A DNA stretch of 64,000 nucleotides from Thalassia testudinum (Eukaryota > Streptophyta > Magnoliopsida > Alismatales > Hydrocharitaceae), in assembly GCA_037157565.1 (NCBI GenBank), contig JAZHRO010000003.1:72294501-72358500 (forward strand), in the 5' to 3' direction. Positions within the stretch are counted from its first letter, which is position 1. Each line of letters begins with the position of its first letter. Shown here in pieces: positions 1 through 10,399 of this stretch. Both the position numbers and the translations under genes were made by a program. The notes under the pieces are model-generated. The model made no database searches. It was not told where the DNA came from and saw only the letters and a program-made list of their open reading frames with translations.

Positions 1-420
1 TAGTTGAATTTTCCATCATCTTTTTAAGGGTCAATCCAAAGACACAAGCTGAAACTGGGACCAACCTTTGCTTAAAAATTCGTGAAGCCCTGGGATTGAT
101 TCTTAATGTTCATCTGATCAGTCTTGATCCTTCACTATGCACAAGCCATAACCTCTTGAGCTCTCGAGTACGGCAAAAACATCCTAGGTCCTAGAAATCG
201 TACTTAAGGTTTAAATATCAAGAGTCCTAGTTAGTCGAGAGATGATCTATGTCATGTGAGAGTTAAAGTACTGGTAGTCTTCTCTACAATTTGTTCTCAC
301 AATATCCAACAATAAACACACCTATGTTGCCTCAGGAGAAAATCTTCAGCCAAAGATCATTTCTAAGTACAATACAGAAAATGTTTTTCTTGGGACTAGC
401 AAAAGATAGGCATGGGGGCA
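1..420 (+). other. Element J: 3' internal tail with polypurine tract
   Basis: Noncoding tail of a plus-strand Athila-like element whose body lies left of the window. It ends in the polypurine tract at about 406-419 (GATAGGCATGGGGG), preceded by GGGACTAGCAAAA. The same arrangement stands next to the 3' LTRs of C, E, B and I in this window. The LTR starts at 421 with TGATTGCACC. No coding sequence seen here. Confidence 0.7.
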
Positions 421-1310
421 TGATTGCACCGCAAAAATAAACTTGCAATTGTGCCATCTTGCGCTTTTTCCTAGCATCACTAGTGCATATTAGGTTTCCA
501 TAGTCGCATTTATAAAAATACATGCATGCATGCATTTAATTTAGAGGGGAGGAGAGTGAATAAATTGGCCATGAAATTACATTTTTCCTCAAGTGCTGCT
601 TTGCAAAATTCACTATCTTTTTATTTTAATTTTATTTGACTATGAAATGCTTCCCGCGGCAACAAGGGTTGACTTCTTCTTCTTCGCACCTTGCCTTGCA
701 GCCGCATGCGCGGCCTCTCCCTGCCAAGCCATGCACAAAGCATGCACAGCCAGGGCAAGGCTGTGCATGCTTTCTTCTTCTTTAGGAAGAACACGGCTCC
801 TCCATTCCACGAGTGCCCGATCCTCCACACAAAAAAAACCCCACACAACATAGCAACTCTTCTCCTTCCAGGCCACCTCCTCCTCCTCTCCCTCCATACG
901 CAGGCCCTCCTCGTCTGAGGAGACACTCTGCGGGCAGGAGAACCTCACGGTGGTGCACAACCACCACCACCTAGCTCATCAAAGAGCCGGTGGGCATGGT
1001 GGATCTTTCCCTGTTGCAACATTCTAGCCATTCCAGCCATTGTAGTGGGAGCTTCAAGCTTTGAAGCTCTCAAGCTCCACACAGCAACAACACGTCCACC
1101 CGCACCCATCTTCCGCGCACGCAAGCCACCGCGCAAGCAACAGGTCACCCTCGCTGTCCACCGCGCACACCAGCAGCCCTCTCCTCTCGCCCTATCGCGA
1201 GTTCCGCCCGCAGCCCAACTGGCGCATACCTCTCCAGCACACACACCGAGCTAGCTGCAAGCCACTCGCCCTCACAGCACCGGGCACAAGCGGTTGCACG
1301 GCTCGCCCGG

Positions 1311-1361
1311 CCACTGTAGCCACTATTCACGTGTTTCTGCGGAACACAGTGGCTATAGTGG
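1311..1361. repeat. Inverted repeat around a G-box in the J LTR
   Basis: Arms 1311-1324 and 1348-1361 are complementary at 13 of 14 positions. The 23-nt loop contains CACGTG (1328-1333), the G-box core bound by plant bZIP and bHLH factors. Seen directly; a promoter role is inference. Confidence 0.6.
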
Positions 1362-1794
1362 GATGACCGGTAAGTTTCTCACTTATCCGATCACCCGTCC
1401 AGCCGCAACAAGCCTTCGCCCGCGCACGCATCTCGCCCCGCGTCCCGCTTCAGCGCCTGCCCGCGTGTTTGCATGCGGTCCTCTGCCAGCGTCGGCTCCC
1501 AGCCATGTCTTTGCCTATGTGAGATCCTCTGCATGAGCCGGCTCCAGCCCTTCGTGCAGCGTGGTGCGCTGCATTCCTTCCTTCGTGGCCACTCCCCTGC
1601 GTGCGCGTGCCTCTCTACATGCATACGCGCTTATGCACGAGCGTGAAGCCTCAGACGACGCCCTGAGCGCATGGACGACTTAACCCCCCTCTTCTTCACT
1701 GCAGGCACTCTCTCTCTCTCTCTCACAGAACTCTCTCCCTATCTCTCTACCGATACTTACACACACACACTCACACTCTCATGCACACACACAC

Positions 1795-2312
1795 CTTACA
1801 CACTATTTTATGCTTATATATATTTATTTATATCTACATACATTTATATACATATATATATATATATACTTATATCTATACATATAGTATTACCTATATA
1901 CTTAAGTCTTAGTATACATACATACATAGATATATATATCTATATACTGATATATACATATATATTTACATATATACATATATATATATATATACATATA
2001 TATACACATAAACTTATACATACATATATATATATATATACAGATATACATACGTATATACATAAATATCTATATAACTATATATACATATATATATATA
2101 TACACATATCTTTCTAGATATATCAATATACATATATTACTCTATATTTATATACATACATATATATACATCTATATAGTTATATATACATAAATATACA
2201 TATATTTATATCTTGATATATATATACATATATACATATATAACTACACATATACCTATATATTTGTAACCATATATACATATAGATATATTTACATATA
2301 TATATATATTTT
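1795..2312. repeat. TA/CATA microsatellite tract
   Basis: About 500 bp made almost entirely of TA, CATA and TATC units, inside the J LTR. Alternating purine-pyrimidine DNA of this kind is slippage-prone and can extrude cruciforms. Reading frames here are artefacts of the repeat. Confidence 0.95.
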
Positions 2313-2617
2313 TTTTTTTTCACATTACTTACCATACGTTGTATCGTGGGAATATCTGCACCAGTTGCTGATATTCCCCGATACACATGTTCAAAAAGCG
2401 TGGTCACACACATCTTCCACCATCCATCCTACACTCCACGTGGCACCTCGTCCTGTTGGTTGCGTCTTTCTAGATGACGACCGACTCGACACCATGCTAC
2501 ACTTCATCTCCGCCACCACCACTACCCCTTTATACTTATATAATATATACCTATATATATATACTATATTTACTTTATTTCTATTTTGCTTTCGTGCTAG
2601 TAAAAAGATAAAAAAAA

Positions 2618-2627
2618 TATATAAAAG
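2618..2627 (+). promoter_or_regulatory. TATA-like box of the J LTR
   Basis: TATATAAAAG in the LTR, about 220 bp before the conserved GAGTTCGACCC motif. Position and sequence fit an RNA polymerase II TATA box; no transcript evidence. Confidence 0.4.
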
Positions 2628-2978
2628 AGAAGATAATCTTCGACTTGCAGGTACTCTGTCCTGCTAATAGCAAGACCCGTTTTGTAACCCTAATTTTGGC
2701 TCAAAGCCAAGAACCTAATTTTGAGGGTGTGCCCCAAGGACAAGAATTATTAGAAAAAAAATCTAAATAGAAAAACACCAAAAACACAATAAATGAACAA
2801 AAGAGATTCGTTGTAGGAAAGTCATAGAAACTTGACTTTTAACCCCACTTCCCAGAGTTCGACCCTGGGCCTAAAAGTGACCAAGATAAAATCAAGTACA
2901 CCAGGTAAAAAAAAAAAATTATAAAGAGATGGTTAGGCTCGATCTAGGTTAACCACTATACACACTTGAATGATAAAA

Positions 2979-4322
2979 TCACCATATTAAAACACCTATT
3001 CGGGCACAACCATCAAAGGTGAGTCCCTTTATGTTACAAGATATGAAGGATTTTCTAGGGTCAGTCATTTTGGGTGGTAGAGTGCCAGAAACAAATGCAC
3101 TTATGTTAGCTGATAAAACCACCTCTTTTGGTGTGCAAGTCTTTTTCTTCTTTTGTGACTCTTTCTTTAAGGCCTCAAAAAAGGGTAAATAGGTCAAATC
3201 AACTTCAGAAGCCTTTTTCCTCTTTTTGTCCCTTGAGTTTGAGTCAGAGCTGGATGTGGGTTTGGTCTTATGATTTTTGGTTGAGCCCAAATTAGGTCAT
3301 TTGGCTGGGCTCTTTGCTTTTCTCTTCCTTTTAGAGGCTTTATATTTGGCCCCCGCACAATGGCATGTATGATAGATTGGAGAAGGGGTCGAAAGAATAG
3401 GTGGAGAATAGGAGTGAAAAGGCATTTGCATCTGGGGATAAAGTGATTCTTAAAGTCTCTTGATTTGATCCCCTTCAGATTTCACTTGATTTTCCAACTT
3501 AGTCAGCCATTCTTCATATTTCTTGTCAAAGTCTAATAAAATGTTAATGATATCTTCAAGGGTGGTTGCGAGTTGGGTTGGACTAGATGGTTGCCCTAAA
3601 TTGGTTTGAGTGGAATATTAGGCTAACCTAGATTGATGTTCAGTCTGAGTCTGTCTCTGTGGTGACCATGAAAGATCAGGATTGTTTCTCCACTTTGGGT
3701 TATACAAATCTGGATATGAATCAATGGGTGTATTACCTTGAGTGGGGCTGACTATAGAGGGAGTTGATCGAGAACCTGCTATGTGGTGCTGTACTTGTGA
3801 TCCATTATTCCAATTCCTTAAAGATATCTCATCAGGTACAGCTGTATCAGAAATAGTGCATTCCTCAATTGATCTACCCAAATCACAGATTTGGTCCAAA
3901 GGTGCCTTTTGGGTTGGCTGAGTCCAGGATGCCTCCCCATGGTAGTAATAATTAGTAGAGTAGCTAATGGATCGAAAATATGGGTCACTAGACCCACTAG
4001 GCTAGTTTTTCCAGGTCCCTTGTTCCTAGGAGGAGTGATAAGATTGAGATTGAGCATGAGATCATCTAATTTGCTCCAGAACATTGGCACATTGATCTGT
4101 ATAGTCCTTGTTATATTCTCGGATTTCAGCAACTATGGCTTTCAATTGGTTCTGATCTAGATAAGGGTCGGATCCATGAGGTTCAGATTCTAAATAAGTT
4201 GGGGAATAAGGATGATCATATACCCACTTGTTAGGATGAGTCTCCCAACTAGGAGGAGTCGAAATCATGGTTGGTTTGGGAGATGGAAGACTCCAATGGT
4301 CAAAAGAATGATATGGGTTCAT
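2979..4322 (-). pseudogene. Element A: gag-like protein with start of protease, broken
   Basis: Reading starts at an ATG at 4322 and gives a product beginning MNPYHSFDHWS, rich in Pro, Tyr, Trp and His, followed by a short helical stretch (to about 4062). After frame breaks comes YNPKWRNNPDLSW (about 3700-3660), a form of the YNPGWRNHPNLSW motif of plant Ty3/gypsy Gag proteins. Then follow a Lys/Ser-rich linker and the protease lead-in PPKMTDPRKSFISC (about 3070-3030). The sequence fails just where the catalytic D-L-G-A should appear, apparently through a small deletion. I see no classical capsid block (the W-Y and FLKKFFP motifs seen in B, C and E). Resembles the product of element G in composition. 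A structural role is inference. Confidence 0.6.
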
Positions 4323-6131
4323 AGATATTTAAGAGAAGATGCAAATAGAGATAAGAGATAGTCTTCCTTAGGAAGACACAACCAGCTACAAGGGGCTGGT
4401 GGAATTAAGGTAACGGCCTAGGAAGAAAGATGAGAGAGCCCCAAATCAAGCAAACAAGCTAGCCTTAAGTTGTATACCCTAATTGGATCTCAACCTGGTA
4501 TCCTAAGATGGAACTGAGTTAAACCAACCCTTGAATTACTTGGCTGGCCAGATTGGTGGGACCCCCTAGGACACCCCACACGGTAGGACACCACTAAAGG
4601 TTAACGTGATTACCACACTGACCTTTCGTGTCACCAGTTGGTCCAAATAGACAAGGCCTTGATTTTACCAAATTAAATTTTAGTTACCAAGTAACTTAGT
4701 CCTACCTAGGGCATGCCTACTTAGTTTAGGCTTGGGCTTAGAGTGCTCTTGGAATGTGATTAGTCGATTGGGGGTGTTGCCCTTAAAATTGGATTTAGAG
4801 TGTGAAGTCCATAGATAAAGGGTTTGCAATACAAGCTTTAATTGCTACAGTGGCTTTTATGGTTAAAGTTCTTGTATTAATTTTTTTCTTTTAAGGTTTC
4901 CTTGTTTAGGTCAATTCAACCAAGGTTGTAGCGAAGCACACAATAGGTTTTGCAAGTCCTAATTGTTATATGAATTTCCTTTAAGTATGGCATGCAAATG
5001 TGCTCTACCCTAGTGTGGAAACCCTAATATCAGATAGGTCTATATGATGCTTTTAAGTCCAATAACGTAGAAATGGTGCAACCCAATCAAGGAAAACAAT
5101 GGTCCTAATGCACCACTACTAAGTGAAATAGGCCTAATTGGTTGCCTAAGTTGAAATGAAGATCAATTTCAATTCAAGTGGGTGAGGGGAAGACAACCAA
5201 TAACAGCAAATCCCTTCTCATGCAATCACACCCAAATCAGGCTCAAACAGATTTGTTTTGGGTCGCTAAATTTAAACCCTAATGTGAATTACCTAGGGAT
5301 TGTGCTTCTTCTAAAATCTGCAATCAGACCTTAGTCTGATTTGAAATCACTCCCCAAATTAGTAACTTAAGAAAAATAATATGAAATTTGTAGAGATCTT
5401 TCTTATTCAATAAGTTTTTCAGGGAATATTTTTTTAAGATTTGTACTGCTTGTGCAATTTTTCATGAATTTTTATGTTCTAAGGGTTCAAACTGACCAGA
5501 TGGACCCCCTGCGAGAAGTGCAGTTTGAAATAGCACCAAAGAAAATTAAAAAATTCTTGGAAATTTATAGAAAAGAGTAGGTTTCAGTGGCTTTCCAACC
5601 CCACAAATTTCAAAGAGATGATTTATGTAGAGGTCAGAATTAATGTTTAAAGTTATAAAAAGTAAAAGTGCAGACTGTTCTGACCCCCTTCTACTGTGCG
5701 AATTTTTAAATTTCGTATAGTGCAAATTTTTTCAAATAAAAGGTGGTGCTAGAAAGCTGGTTTGAAAACTTAATATCAAATCTAATCCCAAGATTTTTGG
5801 ACACGAAATTTCATGGCAATAATCTTTTTAAAATTGTTAATATTTGCTGGTTGAATTTCCAAATCTGATTTTGGTGTGTTTAAATAGTTTCTAAGTTAAA
5901 ACACAAACCAAAGAAAGAATTTTTATTTTTTATTTCAGATCTTAAAATTTGAATTTGAATTTATATATATATATATATATTTTCTAACCTCAGGAAGAAA
6001 TAAACTACAGGAGGAAGAACATACCTGCGGTCTTCACCACGGGTTGATGTGTGCACAGATCCTCATCTTAACACCCTACAATCAAAACAAACAGAAGTTA
6101 AGCAAATCAAAATCTAAACTCGCGTGTTGCC
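4323..6131 (-). other. Element A: untranslated leader
   Basis: About 1.8 kb between the primer site and the gag-like start. It contains a TA run at about 5961-5980 and no convincing reading frame. Confidence 0.6.
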
Positions 6132-6149
6132 TCCCCAGCGACGGCGCCA
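6132..6149 (-). promoter_or_regulatory. Primer binding site of element A (tRNA-Asp)
   Basis: On the minus strand reads TGGCGCCGTCGCTGGGGA, complementary to the 3' end of plant tRNA-Asp with two differences from TGGCGCCGTTGCCGGGGA. Two bases separate it from the LTR terminus. Confidence 0.85.
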
Positions 6150-6151
6150 TT

Positions 6152-8208
6152 TGACTAGCGTGAAAATCACGCATTTTGAAATATTTAGAAATCGTAGTAT
6201 AGTCGCAAAAATCACTCGTCAAAGGTATTTGTGATAACAAAACTCGCGTTGATTTTATTCTTTTTAGAACTTGAGTCCCGATTGTTCATCTCTGGGAGGC
6301 GTGAAAGCGAATCAAGATTTGAATCAGCTTTTACAACCTAAATCTAACCTAATATTTTTTTCCTTTTTGTCTTTTGTGCTTTTTTTTGTGTTTTTGATCT
6401 TTATTTTGAAAAGCAAAATGAAACCTAGATCTAGATAACCTAGCAAAAACCTAAGTGACTAAGCGCATCTAAATTAGGCCATGGTGGCCGTGGATGGTGT
6501 CATCAAACCTAAGTATTATATAGGCAAGCAAACATGATGACAACATCAATCATAGAAACATCATGAAATTATTTATGCATAAAAGATTATCACATATCAT
6601 CTACACTAGAAAGCAAATAAATAGAAGAAATACCTCATGCCAGAAAGCTGCCACTAGGGCCATCGGCCTTATGTGAGGGTCTAGGCTAGACCTTGGATAT
6701 GCAAACCCATCTACACGCCTACCAAAAGAGATGTCGGCCACAAGAGGCTATGGGTGAGCCTTCATGGTCGTCCAAGAAGAGAAGAAGATGGGGGCAAGTG
6801 CACCGAAGTGGAGAAAGGAGGGTGTTGCACCCTTTCTCTACCAATGGTCATCCTTGAAGCTTTGGAGAGAAGCTTCTCTAGCTAGCCATCCATGGAGCCT
6901 TGGAGAAGGATGAGGAGGACGACCTTAAGGTTTTGGAGGGTGGAAGGAAGTTTAGAGTGGAGAGTACGGATGGGAGAGTGTATGGAGATAGTCTAATTTC
7001 GTGGCACTCTCTTTGCCCTTATGGAAGGCTCCATTTGGTTGTTATTTTTGGTGGCTCCAAAAATAGCCAATGCCACATTTTTTGGATCTAGGTTTGACAC
7101 AAGTTTTTAGGGTTTCCAAGAGAGTGTGCATGGGTTTGGTGGGAGTAAAATGGGAAGGTGTGCATGTGTGTGTGGATGTGTATTTTTCGTATGGCTAGGT
7201 TGTGGGTTTTGGTAGGATTAGGTGCTAAATAGGTTGGGTCAATCTAGATTAAGTGGGTGTGGACCTAATTTGGCTTAGGAAAGTCTAATTAGGTAGGAGT
7301 GAACCTAATTAGGTCTAGGTCAAATCTAATTAGATGTGTGCATGTGATTAGGCTAGGGTAACCCTAATAGGTATGAGTTAATTTGATCCTGATTGGATCT
7401 AATTGGGCTCAGGTGCACCCAATCAACTGTCGATGCACCAAATTAGGTAAGGGATGGTTCAATTGGGTTAGGGATAGGACAAGTAGGGCTATGGATAGTG
7501 GATTAGGCTTAGGAGGCCTCTACTTAGGTTTCCTAGGGTGTCCGGTGGGGTACCTAGGTCAAAATAGCGAAGCTAGGGCTTCCAACACCAAAATCAGGAA
7601 CCAGACAGCAGTATCAGACGTCCAGGATAGTAGTCAGACGTCTTATACTACAAAACTGGGCATGTGGATATTAAATTAGACGTCCAATTCTTTGTCAGTA
7701 TGAGTTTTGGCTTCCTAGATTGTTATTCAGCAGAAATCGGACATCCAGCCAGTTGTTTGGACGTCCTAAATGGTGCTGGAGAGTGGGTTTTAGGTTTTCT
7801 AAGGTTGGTTTTGTCTCCTAACTATTTGGGAGAGGGATAGTGTGGATAGGAACATGGATAGTCCTATCCATGTTTGGGTTTTGAGGCTAAGGTGCCCTAA
7901 CAGTGGTTGTTTTGGGTTTGGGAAGGCTGTGCTTGGGTTTCTAAGGGTAGTGATAAGGCTATCCTCCTCACTCCTCTTATCTGAATTAGTCTTCTTCTTC
8001 CTTTATTGCTTTATTCCACTATCTCCATCCTAGATCACTTTATTATATGCAAATAGCAACAAAAGCCATTAACTAGTAGGATATCCCATCTTATTCTTAA
8101 TAGATTGATGGAGTGCATGATATGCAGGATATGAGTGCAATATACACAATTTAAGCTAGGTTTAGACATTATTTTGGTTGATTAGGACCCATGATTGCCG
8201 TGCAATCA
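6152..8208 (-). mobile_element. Element A: 5' LTR
   Basis: Element-sense end is next to the primer site; element-sense start is at about 8206-8208, where CATGATTGCCGTGCAATCA lines up with the same end of the E and F LTRs. It has a TATA-like CTATATAATA at about 6512-6521 (minus) and a cluster of GACGTC-type words at about 7560-7760. About 2.06 kb. The junction with element C is ambiguous by two bases. Confidence 0.75.
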
Positions 8209-8789
8209 ATGTGCATACATCATGCATTATAAATAGTGCATCATACATTATAAATAGTGCATAACATGCATAATCATGCATTTAGATCAAGTTGTTTAAA
8301 TTGTATAGTAATTGTCTACTTTTTATGGTTAGGGACGGGGCGACGTTTTATTGAGGCCTCAGATCGAAGATCCAATCGTACGGAGCTGATCAGCGCAATG
8401 ATTGGAGTTCAACGACTCCAAGATCGCCCTAATCGGAAATTTGTAGCACCCGATAGACTTTAAGGAACCCTAAAGATCAAGGGCTAAGATGGTATTAATC
8501 TGAACCTCAGACAACAAATTCGACCACATAGATGGATTTAGATCGACGATCGTAGCCTAACGGCAGAAAAATTTATCCAATCCAACACCCATGGCACCAT
8601 CTACAATACTCAGAAAATGGATGGCAAAGATGGCGCCACGTGGTACCATCTCAACCGCCCAACCGGCCCCAAGAACCCGCCTCTACCTTTTCTCTTCATC
8701 TGATCGATGCTTCTCCATCGTTGGATGCTGATCCAATGGCTGTAGGCCCACATGCTTAAAACATCCGCGTGACACAAAGCTGCCCGCAG

Positions 8790-8840
8790 CGCGTTGGTCG
8801 AGCACCTTCGCGAGAAGAGGAGGTTGCGCGTTCGAGCTAC
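8790..8840 (+). other. tRNA-like (A-box/B-box) stretch in the LTR
   Basis: TTGGTCGAGCAC resembles a Pol III A box and GCGCGTTCGAGCTAC, about 25 bp later, resembles a B box. LTRs D (40044-40088, minus) and H (62673-62735) have comparable stretches in the same relative position. Tentative: a SINE-derived module or chance convergence. Confidence 0.35.
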
Positions 8841-9115
8841 TGCGCCTCAAATTGAAGAGCGAGTGCAAGGAGGGGGCAAGCGAGCAGAGTCGTGCGATGA
8901 AGATCGTGTGACGCTGAGCAAGCGATAGCACCCACGCATGATCAGATGTGTAGTGCTGATGCGTGATCGCACGCGGGCACGCGGAGCAAGCATAAGCAGT
9001 TTTAACCCGTCTGATCTCTTGATCGGACGGTTGTAAGTACACGGATGTGTGCGTGCGTTGAAGGATGTGGAGGCGAGGAGACACACGACGCGTGCACACG
9101 AAGGCCACATTCAGG

Positions 9116-9147
9116 CCTTTAGTGACGGATTTATCCGTCACTAAAGG
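9116..9147. repeat. Near-perfect palindrome TTTAGTGACGG/CCGTCACTAAA
   Basis: Arms CCTTTAGTGACGGAT (9116-9130) and its exact complement (9133-9147) are separated by TT. Equivalents are at 19611-19641 (one mismatch) and 39735-39766 (perfect, with paired changes). Confidence 0.9.
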
Positions 9148-9850
9148 TAATAATTTTCAAATTAAAATATCCAAAATGCCCCCACTCCTTGCAACTGTAA
9201 AGGGAGACCCCCTCCATACGAATTTCTCATCCCTTCCTTCTCTTCTCTCCCTCTCCAAAGCTCAAGAGAAGCTTGTCCCACACCTGAGATGCTCCATAAG
9301 AGATAAAATCAATTTTTCGCCCACATTTCGGAAGCGAATCTCGTGGCAATGACAACATGTTGCCTCCTTCCCGTTCCTCCTACTTCGACCGCCATCTTCC
9401 TGCTCCATTCTTCATCTTCTAGGATTTATCTCATTCGGCTCATCCTCCAAGTGATCGTCGAGGAGGATAACTTCTCCCTCCCATTCCTTTTTCCTACTTT
9501 CTAGAGTAGAATTTTCCTACTTTCTAGTTGTAATAGTTTTTCTGCTTTCTAGTGTAATTTCTCGCTTTCTTAGTTGTATAAACATTTTGCAACTTCAAGT
9601 GGATGTTTTCTCTCTCTCTCTCTCTCTTATTGCTTATATTGATTCCATTGCATTGTAATTACTCTGCTCTTTAAAGAAAAACATAAGTATAATTGCAAAT
9701 TTTGATCGACGTAGCCTCCTTGAGTTCGACCCGGGATTTCTTTTCCGGTATAAATTTTATTTGTTGAACCCGAGTTCTTCGCTATTCAAACTACAACGAC
9801 AGGTTTTCAAAACCAACTCTGATAGCGTTGTCTTCCGACGTTCAACATTT

Positions 9851-9925
9851 TGGCACCGCTGCCGGGGATCGAACCTGGGTCACCTGCATGACAGGTGGGA
9901 ATACTCACTACTATACTACAATGAT
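9851..9925 (-). tRNA. Full-length reverse-transcribed tRNA-Asp(GUC) copy, including CCA
   Basis: Read on the minus strand, these 75 nt match the whole of plant cytosolic tRNA-Asp, from the 5' end through the anticodon GTC to the 3' CCA. By my recollection of the plant sequence about nine positions differ; eight are C-to-T or G-to-A. The CCA end lies three bases (TTT) after the LTR terminus, exactly where the primer site belongs. Plant nuclear tRNA genes do not encode CCA, so the source was a mature charged-type tRNA end. I infer that reverse transcriptase copied the entire primer instead of stopping near the modified base at position 58. Not a functional tRNA gene. Confidence 0.9.
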
Positions 9926-10378
9926 CGCCTTCTTCCTGCTTCGACCACCTTCTTCCTGCTCCATTCCTCGTCATCCAGGCGTTGTCGTGTCCGGCTTGTC
10001 CTCCAAGTGATCGTCAAGGGGGATAACTTCTCTCTCCCATTCCTTTTTCCTACTTTCTAGAGTAGAATTTTCTTGCTTTCTAGTTGTAATAGTTTTCTTG
10101 CTTTCTTAGTTGTGCAAACATTTTGCAACTTCAAGTAAATGTTCTCTCTCTCTCTTATTGTTTATATTGATTCCATTGCATTGCAATTACTCCGCTCTTT
10201 AAACGAAAACCCAAAAAAATATAATTGCATATTTTCATCAACGTAGCCTCCCTGAGTTTGACCTAGGATTTCTTTTCTAGTATAAATTTTATTTGTTGAA
10301 CCCAAGTTCTTTGTTATTCAAACTACAACGATAGGTTTTCAAAACCACTCTGATAGCGTAGTCTTCCTACGTTCAACA
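9926..10378 (+). repeat. Second, partial LTR copy after the tRNA copy
   Basis: About 453 bp repeating the last part of the 5' LTR (about 9390-9847), ending in the same TTCAACA, followed by TTT and a normal primer site. It begins at the base after the tRNA copy. Several substitutions separate the two copies, so the duplication is not recent. Confidence 0.9.
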
Positions 10379-10381
10379 TTT

Positions 10382-10399
10382 TGGCGCCGTCACCGGGGA
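10382..10399 (+). promoter_or_regulatory. Primer binding site of element C (tRNA-Asp)
   Basis: TGGCGCCGTCACCGGGGA, two differences from a perfect tRNA-Asp complement, three bases after the partial LTR. Downstream sequence no longer resembles tRNA, so this site has the ordinary length. Confidence 0.9.

Larger units (their letters stand above)
421..2930 (+). mobile_element. Element J: 3' LTR (Ty3/gypsy)
   Basis: Begins TGATTGCACC directly after the polypurine tract. It holds a G+C-rich segment (about 640-1680), a CT run (about 1709-1727), a long TA microsatellite, a TATA-like box at 2618-2627 and, at about 2840-2870, a GAGTTCGACCCTGGG motif like the one near the R/U5 end of the other LTRs here. 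The right end is uncertain because the truncated end of element A follows without a clear CA terminus. About 2.5 kb, within the size range of the neighbouring LTRs. No reading frame in it looks like a gene. Confidence 0.6.
2930..8208 (-). mobile_element. Element A: truncated Athila-like retrotransposon
   Basis: Minus-strand element with a 5' LTR (6152-8208), tRNA-Asp primer site (6132-6149), leader (4323-6131), a decayed gag-like region (4322-about 3300) and the beginning of a protease domain (about 3290-2980). It stops within the protease; RT, RNase H, integrase and the 3' LTR are absent. The left end, about 2930, abuts the J LTR and its exact position is uncertain. Confidence 0.75.
8207..9847 (+). 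mobile_element. Element C: 5' LTR (first copy)
   Basis: Homologous throughout to the 3' LTR at 18687-20340 and, on the other strand, to solo LTR D. The terminal TG is changed to CA, and about 40 bp near the start differ from the 3' LTR. It holds a G-box palindrome (about 8633-8654), a tRNA-like stretch (8790-8840), a 15-bp-arm palindrome (9116-9147), a decayed TATA box (9195-9204; intact in the 3' LTR) and the GAGTTCGACCCGGG motif near its end. It ends TTCAACA at 9847. Confidence 0.85.

Noticed and set aside
1671..2117. 148-codon frame rich in Tyr, Ile and Thr
   Set aside because: A direct translation of the TA/CATA microsatellite.
2840..2870. tRNA T-arm-like CCCAGAGTTCGACCCTGGG as a tRNA gene fragment
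   Set aside because: GAGTTCGACCC is a recurring R/U5 motif of the LTRs here; no other tRNA arms are present.
8202..8206. Target duplication of element C
   Set aside because: GCAAT on the left and GCGCT on the right agree at only three of five bases, and the left end overlaps the end of the A LTR.
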